Source: Gammaproteobacteria bacterium (GTDB lineage Bacteria; Pseudomonadota; Gammaproteobacteria; Steroidobacterales; Rariloculaceae). Taken from it: a stretch of 64,000 nucleotides of DNA. The notes beneath the pieces were generated by a model, which was not told the origin of the DNA, ran no database searches, and worked only from the letters and a program-made list of their open reading frames with translations. Where the stretch lies: contig JAJDVG010000008.1 in NCBI GenBank assembly GCA_022826245.1, forward strand, positions 1-64,000, written 5' to 3'. Positions 34,995 to 44,698 of this stretch are shown here, piece by piece (position 1 is the first letter of the stretch; each line of letters opens with the position of its first letter). Position numbers and translations under genes: made by a program.

Positions 34995-36291
34995 CTTCCA
35001 GACTTTCGACGAGACGCTCCAGAGCTTCGATACAGAACGCGGTGGTCAGGGATTCGGAGGCGTGCCCGATCTGGCCAACGGCGCCCCATCGCAGCGATTG
35101 GTCGCCAAACGCGAGAACCTCGGGCCAGCTACCGTCCTCGCGTTGTGAACTCATGAACCTCTCCACTTCGCGTTTCGCGTCGATGCGGTCAAGGCTGCCG
35201 ATATTGTAGAGCGCCGATATCGCCTGAGCGGTCTGAAGGACATTGCCGAATGCTCCCTGCGGGTCGCGCAGGCCGAGGATGCGATCGGCGAGTATCGGGC
35301 GCAGTCGATCGAGGGCGGGACGGGCTCGGACCATGGCGCGCGTGGTTGCGTAGTAGATCGTGACCTTGTCCGGATACCACTTGGACGAACCGTCGAGGCG
35401 GTCTTCGGCAATCATGGATTCGAGCCATCGTTGTGCGTCCCTCGTTTCGGGGTGGTCGCCAAGGTAGGCGATGACGTTCGCATTGACGACGGGGTCGGCT
35501 TCGATACGAAAGCTCGACACGACGCCCGGTTCGTCGGCAGCGAGAACCCAGGTCAGAAAACAGCCCTGCTCGTCGCGATTCGCCAGCATCCGGGGAACGT
35601 TGCGTCCGAGCAATATCCAGGGATGCGTCCCGATGACGAGCGAACACAGTGTCGTGCTGTCCAGATCCTGCGGAAGATGCCGGTAGTAGCGCCAGAACCC
35701 GGGATACTCCATCGTGTCGGCGAGGTAAGCCTTCGTGCGCGCGCAGATGTTCCTGGCCCGCGCATCATCGCTGCTTTCAAGAGCCAGTGCGCAGAACGCC
35801 GAAACGAACGCGGGCCTTTCGAAATGGCGCGGTATGTCGGGGTCGGCGATATTGAAGCGGATGCAGTGCCACGCCCCGTTCCCGTCGATCGCCGATTCGA
35901 GGAATTCGAGGCCGCGGCGGATGCTCCGGCGACCTGCCTTCGCCAGCGCCCCGGCGTCGAGGGAACTCATCCCGGCAGCCGCCGGATTCCCGGCGGGAGG
36001 CCGAATCGGCGGCGCCGGGTCGTACATCGTCTTCTTCAGGAACTCGAGCGAGGCTGCGCCGGTCCTCGCCGCCTCCCGTTCTTCCTCGCTGAACTTGCTC
36101 TTCGGTGGAAGCACGAGGTGCGTCACGGCATCGGTTTCTTCATGCACGCGAATCTCGTGGACCTCGTCCAGCATCACGCCGAGTTCCCGCTCGATCGCAT
36201 CCGCGGGATCGGCGAGCAGGCGATCGCGAAACTCGCTGTCCTTCGCTGCTTTCGCGAGGAGGCGTTCGGTCGCGTCGATGGGCCCCTTCAT
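34984..36291 (-). CDS. NHLP-leader domain fused to terpene-cyclase/prenyltransferase-like alpha/alpha-barrel
   Basis: The 435-residue protein begins with an NHLP-type domain (about 1-80: ERLLAKAAKDSEFRDRLLADP, then IRVHEETDAVTHLVLPPKSK), clearly related to the precursor leader. A helical-repeat domain of the squalene-hopene cyclase/prenyltransferase superfamily follows, with DLDST at 209-213 (compare class II DxDD) and a QW-like FMSSQREDGSW near 380. ATG 36291 lies five bases after the ABC gene stop. The leader-like domain may dock the enzyme on the same partner as the precursor, or it may itself be processed. Function is unknown: the fourth Asp of DxDD is Ser. Confidence 0.85.
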   Translation of the reverse strand: MKGPIDATERLLAKAAKDSEFRDRLLADPADAIERELGVMLDEVHEIRVHEETDAVTHLVLPPKSKFSEEEREAARTGAASLEFLKKTMYDPAPPIRPPAGNPAAAGMSSLDAGALAKAGRRSIRRGLEFLESAIDGNGAWHCIRFNIADPDIPRHFERPAFVSAFCALALESSDDARARNICARTKAYLADTMEYPGFWRYYRHLPQDLDSTTLCSLVIGTHPWILLGRNVPRMLANRDEQGCFLTWVLAADEPGVVSSFRIEADPVVNANVIAYLGDHPETRDAQRWLESMIAEDRLDGSSKWYPDKVTIYYATTRAMVRARPALDRLRPILADRILGLRDPQGAFGNVLQTAQAISALYNIGSLDRIDAKREVERFMSSQREDGSWPEVLAFGDQSLRWGAVGQIGHASESLTTAFCIEALERLVESLEDAG

Positions 36292-36295
36292 GAGT

Positions 36296-39241
36296 TCAGG
36301 CGACTTGCCGCTTGACCAGTTCCCTGAACACCCCGTCAACCTCCATGAGCTCGCCGAAGGAGCCCGATTGCACGACCTTTCCGGCCTGCATCACGTAGAT
36401 GCGGTCAGCCTGTTCGAGGGTCGACAGGCGATGGGCGATGACGATGCGCGTCGAGGTCAGAAGCGCCAGGTTGTGCATGACCTCGGCCTGGCTTTCGTTG
36501 TCGAGCCAGTTGGTGGCCTCGTCAAGCAGCATGATGCGCGGATTGCCGATCAGTGAGCGGGCGATGGTGACGCGCTGACTCTCCCCGCCCGACACGACGG
36601 AACCGCTCGCCCCGACCATCGTCATCATGCCCATCGGCATGGCCTTGATTTCACGTTCGATTCCGGCGGTTCTGGCCGTTTTCCACACTTCCTCGGTGGT
36701 CGTACCCTCGTGGTGCGCGACGATGTTGTCCCAGAGATCCTGGGGATGCAGTCGCACCGACTGCGGTACCGCGCCAATCTTGCGGCGCAGTTGTTTCAGG
36801 TTCAGGTGTTTCAGATCGCGTCCGTCGTAGTACACCGCCCCGGCGGATGGCCGGTCGATGCCGAGCGCGAGCCGGAACAGCGTGCTCTTGCCAGCGCCGG
36901 ACTCGCCGGCGATCGCAATGAACTCACCGGGACGGGCGCGGATCGTGACATCGTCGAGAATCAGCGGGCCGTCGGGATCGTAGCGGAACGAAATGTGGTC
37001 GAACAGGACCTCGCCACCCAGACGTTCGACCGGCGCGCCCTCGATCTCGCTCTCCGGAACCGCGGCGAGTATCGGTCGCATCTGGTCGAACGCCGGCAGC
37101 ATGGCGGCGATGGCGCCGAACGATTCGCCCAGTCGGGCAATGGCGGACTGGAAGATGATGAAGACGGTGTAGACGACCAGAAAATCGCCGACCGGGACGC
37201 TCCGGTCGCCCATCGTGACCACTGCCAGGAGCAGTACGCCAGCGGCCAGAAACGGGAGCGCGGCGCCGAACGCCCGCGAATGGCCTTCAAGCGCGCCGAG
37301 TTCGAGTTCCGCGCGTTTCTGCTCGCGATAATCCCGCGCCCAGATGGCGAAAGCCGATCCTTCGGCGTTTTCCACGCGCAGCTTGGCGATGCCCTCCACG
37401 ATCTGGAACAGGCGGCCGGCGACGCGGCGCGCAGCACTGATCATCCGCCCGTAAGGCGGCATCTGGCGCAAGCCGAGGATCACGGTCACCAGCAGCGAAA
37501 CGACGCTGAAGACGAGCGCGATGACCCCGAGCGTCGCATCGTAGAAAAAGATGACGGCGAAAACCGGAAGCAGAAAGATGATCGACAACAGGCTCTCGGC
37601 GACGACGCCCTGCAAGCCGTCGCGCAGGTTCTGGAACGTCATGCCCGACATGGCCAGATCGCCGGCCGAATGGCCATGCAGAAGACCTGGCGGAAGGCGC
37701 ATGAGGCGGTCCCAGAAGGCCGCTTCGACGCGCGACGCCGAGCGCCCCTCGAGCCGCATCATCGCGTTGCTTTGCAACAGATGCAGCAGCGCGCCGAGCA
37801 GCCCGAAAACCGCCAGCGTCACGGCCACGCCGTAGAGCACTCCGGCGCTGCCGCCCGCCACGATATGGTTCGCGACGAATCCCAGCGCCAGTGCCGGCAG
37901 CAGTCTGATCAACCCGCCCGGAAGGCCGGCGATCACGAGCCGCAGCAGATCCCCGGCCGAGCCATGCAAGGCGATACGCAACAGGTCTGCCGGTTTCACG
38001 TTCCCCGAAGGCAACGGCGGATAGAACATCCAGGCTTCCTGCTGCAGCGCCGCGGCGCGATCGGCCGTCATCCGCACACTGCGCTTGCTGACCGGATCGA
38101 CCTCCCGGTAGCCCCCGAACATTCCCGGCAGCAGCGCGACCGGCTGGCCGTCCACGGCACGAAACGCCAGTAGTGCGTTGCTGTCGCCGCGCCACCACTT
38201 GCCCTCGCCCTTGAATCTCACGCGCCGGGCGCGTATTCCTGACGCATCGAGAATGTCGACGAGGCCGACAGGGGAGTCCGACGTTCCCGAGCGCCCCGGA
38301 ATCCTGAACTCGATGCCCTGATGGCGGCCGACGATCTTCAGGGCATCCGCCAGCGCCGTGTCCTCGACATCGGCATCCCGGTCGACCGGCAGGTCGTAGA
38401 TGTTGAACAGCCGCTGCCGGGCAGTTCTTTCGGCCGTGCGGTGGCTGCTTGTTCGATCGCGTTCGAGATTCGCATCGTCGACCACGGCCAGGCGGCGGTT
38501 GAGGCGCTCCAGCGCGAAAGCCACCGCGTGAAAGGAGGCGAGCGCCGGCAGCAGCGTGCCCTCGCTCACCAGCGTTTCGGTCGACTTGCCCGAAATCGTC
38601 GCCTCGTCGAACAGGGTGAGCCAGCTCGTCCGCGTCAGCGGCATTACCGGCTCGTGCGGGCCGCTTGCCTCGTCGAGTGCCGCCTGGTCGAGCATGTCCA
38701 TGAACAGGCTCGCTCCGAGCGACGGTTCCGACACCCATACGACTCCGCGCCGTGCGGACAGCGTACCGGGGCGCAGGGTCCGGTCCAGACCCGCTTCGGC
38801 CAGCGCGGTCGGGCGCGGAAAACGGGTTACGAAACGTGCAAGCGCGTCAGTGATGTCGGTCAGCCAGGCGTCGATCTGTTCCGCGAGTTCTGCCGGAGCA
38901 ACTTCCGACAGCGAGGATGCCGGCACGCGTTTCAGAAGCGTTCCGGGCAGGCCCTTGGCCACGAGGCTCAGCGTCGTACCCTTGTCTCCGTCGTCCTGTT
39001 CGTCGGGCGCGACACCCGGCAGCAGGGTGCCCGACTCACGGCGCAGCAGATGCTGCGGCGCCGCCTGTTCCACGCCGTCCCGGTATTCGACCAGGAACAG
39101 ATCGACGGCGCCCTCGTCGATGAACCAGGCGCTGCCCGGATCGTCGAGATTCACCGGCTGGTTGCCGGCGCAGGGCACGGATGCGCCGGAGCGAGCCGCG
39201 AGTTCGGCGATCGATGTGAATTGCGTGCCTGTGTCCTGCAT
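36296..39241 (-). CDS. NHLP-type RiPP export ABC transporter, permease/ATPase
   Basis: The 981-residue protein has a long, non-catalytic N-terminal region of about 400 residues, then six membrane helices. The ATPase carries Walker A GESGAGKST (near 770), signature VSGGESQRV and Walker B IMLLDEATNWLD. This is the layout of the second ABC subunit found beside NHLP precursors. The ATG overlaps the C39-ABC stop by one base (TGATG), so the two are coupled and probably form the heteromeric exporter. The N-terminus lacks a C39 peptidase. Confidence 0.92.
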   Translation of the reverse strand: MQDTGTQFTSIAELAARSGASVPCAGNQPVNLDDPGSAWFIDEGAVDLFLVEYRDGVEQAAPQHLLRRESGTLLPGVAPDEQDDGDKGTTLSLVAKGLPGTLLKRVPASSLSEVAPAELAEQIDAWLTDITDALARFVTRFPRPTALAEAGLDRTLRPGTLSARRGVVWVSEPSLGASLFMDMLDQAALDEASGPHEPVMPLTRTSWLTLFDEATISGKSTETLVSEGTLLPALASFHAVAFALERLNRRLAVVDDANLERDRTSSHRTAERTARQRLFNIYDLPVDRDADVEDTALADALKIVGRHQGIEFRIPGRSGTSDSPVGLVDILDASGIRARRVRFKGEGKWWRGDSNALLAFRAVDGQPVALLPGMFGGYREVDPVSKRSVRMTADRAAALQQEAWMFYPPLPSGNVKPADLLRIALHGSAGDLLRLVIAGLPGGLIRLLPALALGFVANHIVAGGSAGVLYGVAVTLAVFGLLGALLHLLQSNAMMRLEGRSASRVEAAFWDRLMRLPPGLLHGHSAGDLAMSGMTFQNLRDGLQGVVAESLLSIIFLLPVFAVIFFYDATLGVIALVFSVVSLLVTVILGLRQMPPYGRMISAARRVAGRLFQIVEGIAKLRVENAEGSAFAIWARDYREQKRAELELGALEGHSRAFGAALPFLAAGVLLLAVVTMGDRSVPVGDFLVVYTVFIIFQSAIARLGESFGAIAAMLPAFDQMRPILAAVPESEIEGAPVERLGGEVLFDHISFRYDPDGPLILDDVTIRARPGEFIAIAGESGAGKSTLFRLALGIDRPSAGAVYYDGRDLKHLNLKQLRRKIGAVPQSVRLHPQDLWDNIVAHHEGTTTEEVWKTARTAGIEREIKAMPMGMMTMVGASGSVVSGGESQRVTIARSLIGNPRIMLLDEATNWLDNESQAEVMHNLALLTSTRIVIAHRLSTLEQADRIYVMQAGKVVQSGSFGELMEVDGVFRELVKRQVA

Positions 39242-41451
39242 CAGCCTGACTTGACCAGCTTGAAATAGCTCCCGTCCTCGTCCGCAATCAGCTCATCGTG
39301 TGTGCCGCGCTGCACCTCGACGCCCTTGTCGAGCACGATGATCTCGTCGCAATCGCGCACGGTGCTGAGACGGTGCGCCACGATCAGGCAGGTGACGCCG
39401 CGCCGCCGCAAGGCATCGTCGACGTATTCCTCTGTCGCGGCGTCGAGCGCGCTGGTCGCCTCGTCGAGCACGAGCATCGTCGGATTGCCCACCAGCGCGC
39501 GGGCGATTTCGAGCCGTTGCCGCTGGCCGCCGCTGAAATTCGCCCCGCCCTCCTCGACCTGGGTCGAGTATCCTTGCGGTCTCTGGAGAATGTCGTCATG
39601 GATGCCGGCATCGCGCGCCGCGGCGATGATGACTTCATCCGGAATGGCGGGGTTCCACATGGTGATGTTGTCGCGTACGGAGGCGGAAAAGAGCACGACC
39701 TCCTGATCCACCATGGAAATGGATCGCCGCAGCACTTCATCGGGAATCGCGTCGCGCGGATGGCCGTCAAGCAGGACATCACCCGACCAGGGCTGATAGA
39801 TGCCCGAAACCAGGTGCGCCACGGTCGACTTGCCGGATCCGCTCGGACCAACCAGCGCAACCCGCTGCCCCGGCTTGATCACGAGGTTGAAGTCCTTGAT
39901 CAGGGGAGGCCGGCTCTTGTTGAAGCCGAACGTGACGTCGCGCAGTTCGAGCTGGCCCGCAAGCTGGAGCCGGCCGTTGAATGTTGAAATCGAGTCGGTT
40001 GCCGAATTCCGGCGGCTGAATACAGGGTCTTCGGCGGTCTTCGAGATGTCTTCGAGACGTTGCAGATCCGTCTCCAGCGCCTGGCGTTCGTCGGCGAACT
40101 CGAGAAAGCGCCCGACAGGCGCCAGAAACATCTCTGCGAGAATGTAGATCGCGACCAGCGTGCCGAGCGTCATGTCCCCGGCAATGACCATGCCCGCCCC
40201 CAAGGCCAGTATCGCGGCGCTGCGCAATGCGGCGATTAGGCCCGGAAGCGCTGTATTGACATGGCCGAGTTGCGCATGGAACTGGCGGGCATGCAGTTCG
40301 CGCGCCTGCTGACCGCTCCAACGCGAATAGAAGCGGTCGTCGGAGCCCGTCATGCGCAGGTTGTCCGCATGACTCAGCATCTGCATGCCGAAACCGATCA
40401 GCAACCCCTGTTCGCGCCGCATCGCCTGGATTCGAACGCGGCGTTGCGCGTTGAGGAAGTGGGCGAGCACGCCGTGCAGGAGAGCCAGCAGAAGCACGGC
40501 CAGCGTGAGAACGACGTCGTAGGCCAACATGGCGACGAGCAACACCGCGCTCATCGCCATGTCGATGATGAGCACGAGAAACTTGTCCGTCAGATTCCTT
40601 GCGACCCTGTCGATGGACGAGACGCGGTCGGTCAGGTCGCCGACGAGCCTGTGGGCAAAGAACTCCACCGGCAAGCGCAGCAGCCGCGACAGGCCCTGAT
40701 CGTAGCCGATCACCGAGATTCGGACCGCGAGTCGCTGCAGGAAGCGGTGCTTGAGCAGGGACAGGATGTATACGAGGACGCCGCCGCCAATCAGGGCCGC
40801 CACGATCGCGCCCCACGGGCCGCCGTTTTCGAGAACTTCGTCCACGAAAACGCTCAGGGATACGGGAATGGCCAACGCCAGCAGCGTCAGCATGAGCGCG
40901 CAGGCAACCGCGCCGGTCAATACGCTCCACTCGCCGGCGAGCAAGGCGCTCAATTGCGCCAACAGGCCCTGTTGTTCGCCGCCGGGCTTGAAATCGTCGC
41001 CACGCGTGAATCGCAGCGCGATTCCACTGTAGCCCCTGGTGAACTCGGCAGCCGAGAGCCTGCGGCGTCCCGTGGCCGGGTCATTGAGGTAGAAGTGACG
41101 CTCGTCGATCCCTTCGACGACGACGAAGTGGCTGAATTGCCAGAATACGATCAGCGGCAACTCGAGCTTCTGGAGCTGATGCGCGCGTATGCTGAGTCCC
41201 TTGCACTCCAGGCCGTAGTGTCGAGCGGCCCGCACGATGCTCGCGGCGCTGCTGCCGTCCCGGCTCACCTCGCACTTGTCGCGCAATTCGGTAAGCGGCG
41301 CCCAGCGTCCGAAGTAGCCCAGTACGATTCCGAGGCAGGCAGCACCGCATTCCGTCGCATGCATCTGCAACAGAACCGGCGTGGTCAGCCTTTGCGTCGA
41401 AGGCTCCGATCCGGCCTTGCGGCCGCCCCGCTTGAAGATGCCCGACAGCAT
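39241..41451 (-). CDS. C39 peptidase-ABC exporter of the RiPP cluster
   Basis: The 736-residue protein has an N-terminal C39 protease with Gln29, catalytic Cys35 (ECGAACL), His in FSHFVVVEG and Asp in LNDPATG. A six-helix permease follows, then an ATPase with GPSGSGKST, FSGGQRQRLEIARAL and MLVLDEATSALD. C39 domains cut leaders after Gly-Gly or Gly-Ala-type sites, so the ISAG end of the precursor is its expected target. The gene starts one base after the HlyD-like stop. It exports mature peptide to the periplasm. Confidence 0.95.
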   Translation of the reverse strand: MLSGIFKRGGRKAGSEPSTQRLTTPVLLQMHATECGAACLGIVLGYFGRWAPLTELRDKCEVSRDGSSAASIVRAARHYGLECKGLSIRAHQLQKLELPLIVFWQFSHFVVVEGIDERHFYLNDPATGRRRLSAAEFTRGYSGIALRFTRGDDFKPGGEQQGLLAQLSALLAGEWSVLTGAVACALMLTLLALAIPVSLSVFVDEVLENGGPWGAIVAALIGGGVLVYILSLLKHRFLQRLAVRISVIGYDQGLSRLLRLPVEFFAHRLVGDLTDRVSSIDRVARNLTDKFLVLIIDMAMSAVLLVAMLAYDVVLTLAVLLLALLHGVLAHFLNAQRRVRIQAMRREQGLLIGFGMQMLSHADNLRMTGSDDRFYSRWSGQQARELHARQFHAQLGHVNTALPGLIAALRSAAILALGAGMVIAGDMTLGTLVAIYILAEMFLAPVGRFLEFADERQALETDLQRLEDISKTAEDPVFSRRNSATDSISTFNGRLQLAGQLELRDVTFGFNKSRPPLIKDFNLVIKPGQRVALVGPSGSGKSTVAHLVSGIYQPWSGDVLLDGHPRDAIPDEVLRRSISMVDQEVVLFSASVRDNITMWNPAIPDEVIIAAARDAGIHDDILQRPQGYSTQVEEGGANFSGGQRQRLEIARALVGNPTMLVLDEATSALDAATEEYVDDALRRRGVTCLIVAHRLSTVRDCDEIIVLDKGVEVQRGTHDELIADEDGSYFKLVKSG

Positions 41452-41452
41452 C

Positions 41453-42004
41453 CTACGATCGCGTCATTCCGAAAATTGCGGCCGGAGATTGCCTGCCGAG
41501 TTCGATGACGATCCGGCACTCCCGGCCTGCGAGGGAAGCGAAGTCGATTTCTTCCGCGAGCGCGATATCGACGCGGTGCACGGACACCGGCACCGCGGAC
41601 TCGAACTCCCCCAGTCCCTCCATCAGGCTGACGGTGGCAATCGTCACGACCTCTCCGCCAAGCGTGTCGGCTTCTCCGTCAGTCGTGGTCAGCTCGATCT
41701 CGGCCTGCATGCCGGCTTCGATGCTCGGCGCGACGTCGCTCGCGAGCCAGACGAGCGCTTGCACCGACCGATTGCCCTCGCCCGGGTTTCCGCCGCTCTC
41801 GATGAGCAAACCGTCAACCGCAACGCTGCGGGCGACGTTGCCGAAGATGAGCCATGCCGCGACGATGACCAGCAACGCCGCGACACCCGCGACGAGCAGA
41901 CGTTCCCTCGGTGTGGAAATCGTCAGCAGCCGGTCGAGCTGTTCGCGCTCTTCCTTCGCGTCGGCGACTGTATCGTGAAATGAGTCGAATGGATTGTTGA
42001 ACAT
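41453..42004 (-). CDS. Short HlyD-like adaptor of the NHLP exporter
   Basis: The 183-residue protein has one membrane helix (LLVAGVAALLVIVAAWLIF, about 41-60) followed by a periplasmic domain with barrel-like VPVSVHRVDIALAEE and GRECRIVIELG. It resembles the NHLP secretion-protein family but lacks the lipoyl and coiled-coil hairpin that usual HlyD adaptors use to reach an outer-membrane channel. ATG 42004 is preferred to the longer frame from 42067. First gene of the downstream biosynthetic operon after the RND gene. Confidence 0.78.
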   Translation of the reverse strand: MFNNPFDSFHDTVADAKEEREQLDRLLTISTPRERLLVAGVAALLVIVAAWLIFGNVARSVAVDGLLIESGGNPGEGNRSVQALVWLASDVAPSIEAGMQAEIELTTTDGEADTLGGEVVTIATVSLMEGLGEFESAVPVSVHRVDIALAEEIDFASLAGRECRIVIELGRQSPAAIFGMTRS

Positions 42005-42037
42005 GACCGTGCGTAGCCGCTCCCTGGATATCGGATC

Positions 42038-42067
42038 AGTGTACCGTCCGCGCAGTCCGGTCCACAA
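42038..42067 (-). promoter_or_regulatory. Candidate promoter of the RiPP biosynthesis/export operon
   Basis: On the minus strand TTGTGG and TACACT (four of six -10 matches) are separated by 18 bases. The start site would be about 27 bases before ATG 42004. The 153-base gap after the RND gene allows an internal promoter. Confidence 0.38.
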
Positions 42068-42157
42068 AAGCCGGCTGTTTTCCTTGTAACATCAACAAGA
42101 TAAAAGCACGCAAACTCGCGGGGCAGGACACCGGGACGAGGTAAGTCTCATCAGGCC

Positions 42158-44476
42158 TCAAGCGTCGGCCCGCTGCGCGGAGTCGCGGTCCACCGCCGTC
42201 AACAGCGCCGGCAGGAGCGTCAGATCGGCGATGAGAGCGAAGCCGATGATCATTGCGGTCAGGATTCCGACCTGCGCCGTGGGAATCAATGGAGAAAACG
42301 CGAATATCAGGAAACCCGCCACGAGTACGATTGTCGTCGTGACCAGGGCCCGGCCGGCCGTGTCAAAGGCGTAATGCACGGCGTCCTCGGGATCGTAGCC
42401 GTACTCGCGCCGCGCTCGAAGGTACTTGCTCAGAAAGTGCACGGTATCGTCCACGACGATGCCCACGGTCATGGCCACGACCACCGATAGCGACAGGCTC
42501 ACCTGCTGGACCGTCAGGCCCCAGACGCCGAAGCCGAGCACCGCGGGAATCAGATTGGGAACGATGCTTATGAGCCCCACGCGCAACGATCTGAGGGTAA
42601 TGAGAAGAATGGCGGAAATGGCGACGAGCACGACCACCGTCCCGAGCAGCATGGCGCGGATGTTGCGTTGCCCGATATAGGCGAAGAGCGTCGCGGGCCC
42701 GGTGCTGTTGACGTCGTCCACTCTCGGCGCGTTTTCCGCAAGCCAGTCCTCGGCACGAGCGTTGAGTTCCAGCAGGTCGGCGGAATACAGCGTCTCCGCC
42801 GATATCGACACTCGCGTGGACGTTCTGGACCTGTCGATCTGGTTGTTCACGTCCAGGCCCTGCGGAAGCGAGAGTTCGTAAAGCAACAGGTACTGCGCAG
42901 CCAGCTCCTGGCTTTCCGGAATCCGGTACTCGGCAGGATCGTCGCCGTGCATGCTCTGGTTGAGTCGCCGGAAGGTATCGGTGATGACCGCCACATGGCG
43001 TACCGGCGGTTGCCCACGATACCAGTCGGCGAAGTTGGAAACTTCCGTGAGGAATTCCGGATCGGTGACGCCGCCCTCGGTGTCGGCGTGCAACGAATAC
43101 TCAAGCAGCGTGTTGCCGCTCAGGCGCTCGTCCATGAAATCCGTATCCTGCCGAAACTCGACGCTCTCATCGAAGAAATGAACCAGCACGTCGTTGAGTT
43201 CGTTGCGCGGTATGGACGCGATCATCGCGGCCACGATCGCCAACCAGGCGAAAAACAGCGCCTTTCTGTGCCGCAACGCAACGTCCGAAAGTCGCCTCAT
43301 CGAGAATCCGAGGAACCGTCGTTCCCTTGCGGCGCGAACCGGGAGCAGAGAAAGCAGGGCCGGCAGGAAGGTGACGGAGAGCACGAACGAGGAGCCGATG
43401 CCGAAGGCGACGAAGTTCCCGAGATCGCGGTACGGCGGCACTTCGGAGAAGTTCATGCTCAGGAAGCCGAGCGCGGTCGTGAGACTTGCCAGAAACACCG
43501 GATGCAGGTTGAGCCTGAGCGATTCGACGATAGCGTCGTGCCGGGAATCCCCGGCTCGCAGGCGCTGCTGCAAGGCCACCAGGAGGTGTACGCAGCTTGC
43601 CACGACGATCATCAACACGATGGTCGGCGCCGGCGCGATGGGCGGGGAAAAGGGCAAACCGGCCCATACGCCCAGGCCCATCGATGCCAGTATCGAGAAG
43701 ACGATGACCAGCCCCGTGCCCGCGACGCCCGCCCAGCCCCGGACGAGGACGCCGAGGACCACGGCCATGAGCACGAGACTTGCGGGCAGGAAGATCATCT
43801 GGCTGTCGATGGAGGCTTCGACGAAGGTCTGGTTGACCATCACCGTGCCGACCGTTCGCAGGTCGATGCCCGGAAACCGTTCCTCTGCCTGCGCGGCGAC
43901 TTCACGTGCGAATTCGGCGACTTCGGCTACAGCCTCCAACTGGCCTTCGGCCGGAAGTTCGATCGTGACGTTGACCACGCTGACATCGCCGTTGCGGGCC
44001 AGAATGCTGCCTGCGATCCGCGGGTCGGACGAAGCGATGTCACGGATTCGCGATCGCGCTTCAGGGTCGGGCAGTGCTTGCGGATCAATGAGATCGCGCA
44101 CATACAGGTCGTCGCCCTCCGCGGTCGTGTACTGGAAATTGGCGAGCGAATCCACGCGCCTTGTGAAGGGTGTCTGCCAGGCGGCGTCCGTGAGCCACAC
44201 GGTCGCCTCGAGCGCTTCTTCGGAGGTGGCGTCGCCATCGTCGGGAACGACCAGGAATGCGATGTTCTCGTTCTTCCCGTAGGTATTCTCGAGCGCTTCC
44301 AGACCGAGAAGCTGCGGATTGTCTTCGTCAAAGAAGATGCGGTAGTCGGCGGCGAACTCGAACCGGAAGATGCCGCTTGCCGCCACCGCAACCCAGACCA
44401 GACTTGCGGCGATGACGAGCCAACGGGCTGCGAGCACCCGTTCGGCGAATCGCTTTGCGAATTTTTCTCTTGCCAT
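42158..44476 (-). CDS. MMPL/RND-superfamily exporter
   Basis: The 772-residue protein has twelve predicted membrane helices in two blocks, each preceded by a large periplasmic loop; paired hydrophobic repeats with GIVVDDTVHFLSKYLRARRE mark the second block. It is shorter than HAE1 pumps and fits the HAE3/MMPL group. ATG 44476 is preferred over TTG 44491. It is in the same direction as, and 153 bases upstream of, the HlyD-like gene. Together with the LolA-like and barrel genes it may export a hydrophobic peptide or lipid. Confidence 0.88.
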   Translation of the reverse strand: MAREKFAKRFAERVLAARWLVIAASLVWVAVAASGIFRFEFAADYRIFFDEDNPQLLGLEALENTYGKNENIAFLVVPDDGDATSEEALEATVWLTDAAWQTPFTRRVDSLANFQYTTAEGDDLYVRDLIDPQALPDPEARSRIRDIASSDPRIAGSILARNGDVSVVNVTIELPAEGQLEAVAEVAEFAREVAAQAEERFPGIDLRTVGTVMVNQTFVEASIDSQMIFLPASLVLMAVVLGVLVRGWAGVAGTGLVIVFSILASMGLGVWAGLPFSPPIAPAPTIVLMIVVASCVHLLVALQQRLRAGDSRHDAIVESLRLNLHPVFLASLTTALGFLSMNFSEVPPYRDLGNFVAFGIGSSFVLSVTFLPALLSLLPVRAARERRFLGFSMRRLSDVALRHRKALFFAWLAIVAAMIASIPRNELNDVLVHFFDESVEFRQDTDFMDERLSGNTLLEYSLHADTEGGVTDPEFLTEVSNFADWYRGQPPVRHVAVITDTFRRLNQSMHGDDPAEYRIPESQELAAQYLLLYELSLPQGLDVNNQIDRSRTSTRVSISAETLYSADLLELNARAEDWLAENAPRVDDVNSTGPATLFAYIGQRNIRAMLLGTVVVLVAISAILLITLRSLRVGLISIVPNLIPAVLGFGVWGLTVQQVSLSLSVVVAMTVGIVVDDTVHFLSKYLRARREYGYDPEDAVHYAFDTAGRALVTTTIVLVAGFLIFAFSPLIPTAQVGILTAMIIGFALIADLTLLPALLTAVDRDSAQRADA

Positions 44477-44698
44477 GCGGCGCTTGTCCAAAGGACTGGA
44501 GTCGCTGGCCGCCCGGATCTCGCCGACAACCGAATGGGGACATGCGGTTGCCGGGGAAAGCCGCCCTGTGCGCGTGCCCGCAACGTATCAAAAATCATCG
44601 AGGTATACCAAATCGCCGTCTCGGCCATTGCGGACTGCCGAAGTCCTCTGGCGTGCGACTGCCAGCGTGGGCACTCGACGCGTGGCAGCCCCTGTATC

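Noticed and set aside
42668..44698. Upstream 2-kb part of the open frame that ends in the second sulfatase
   Set aside because: It lies entirely antisense to the RND exporter, has no domain motifs and has typical shadow-frame composition; the signal peptide begins near 44738.
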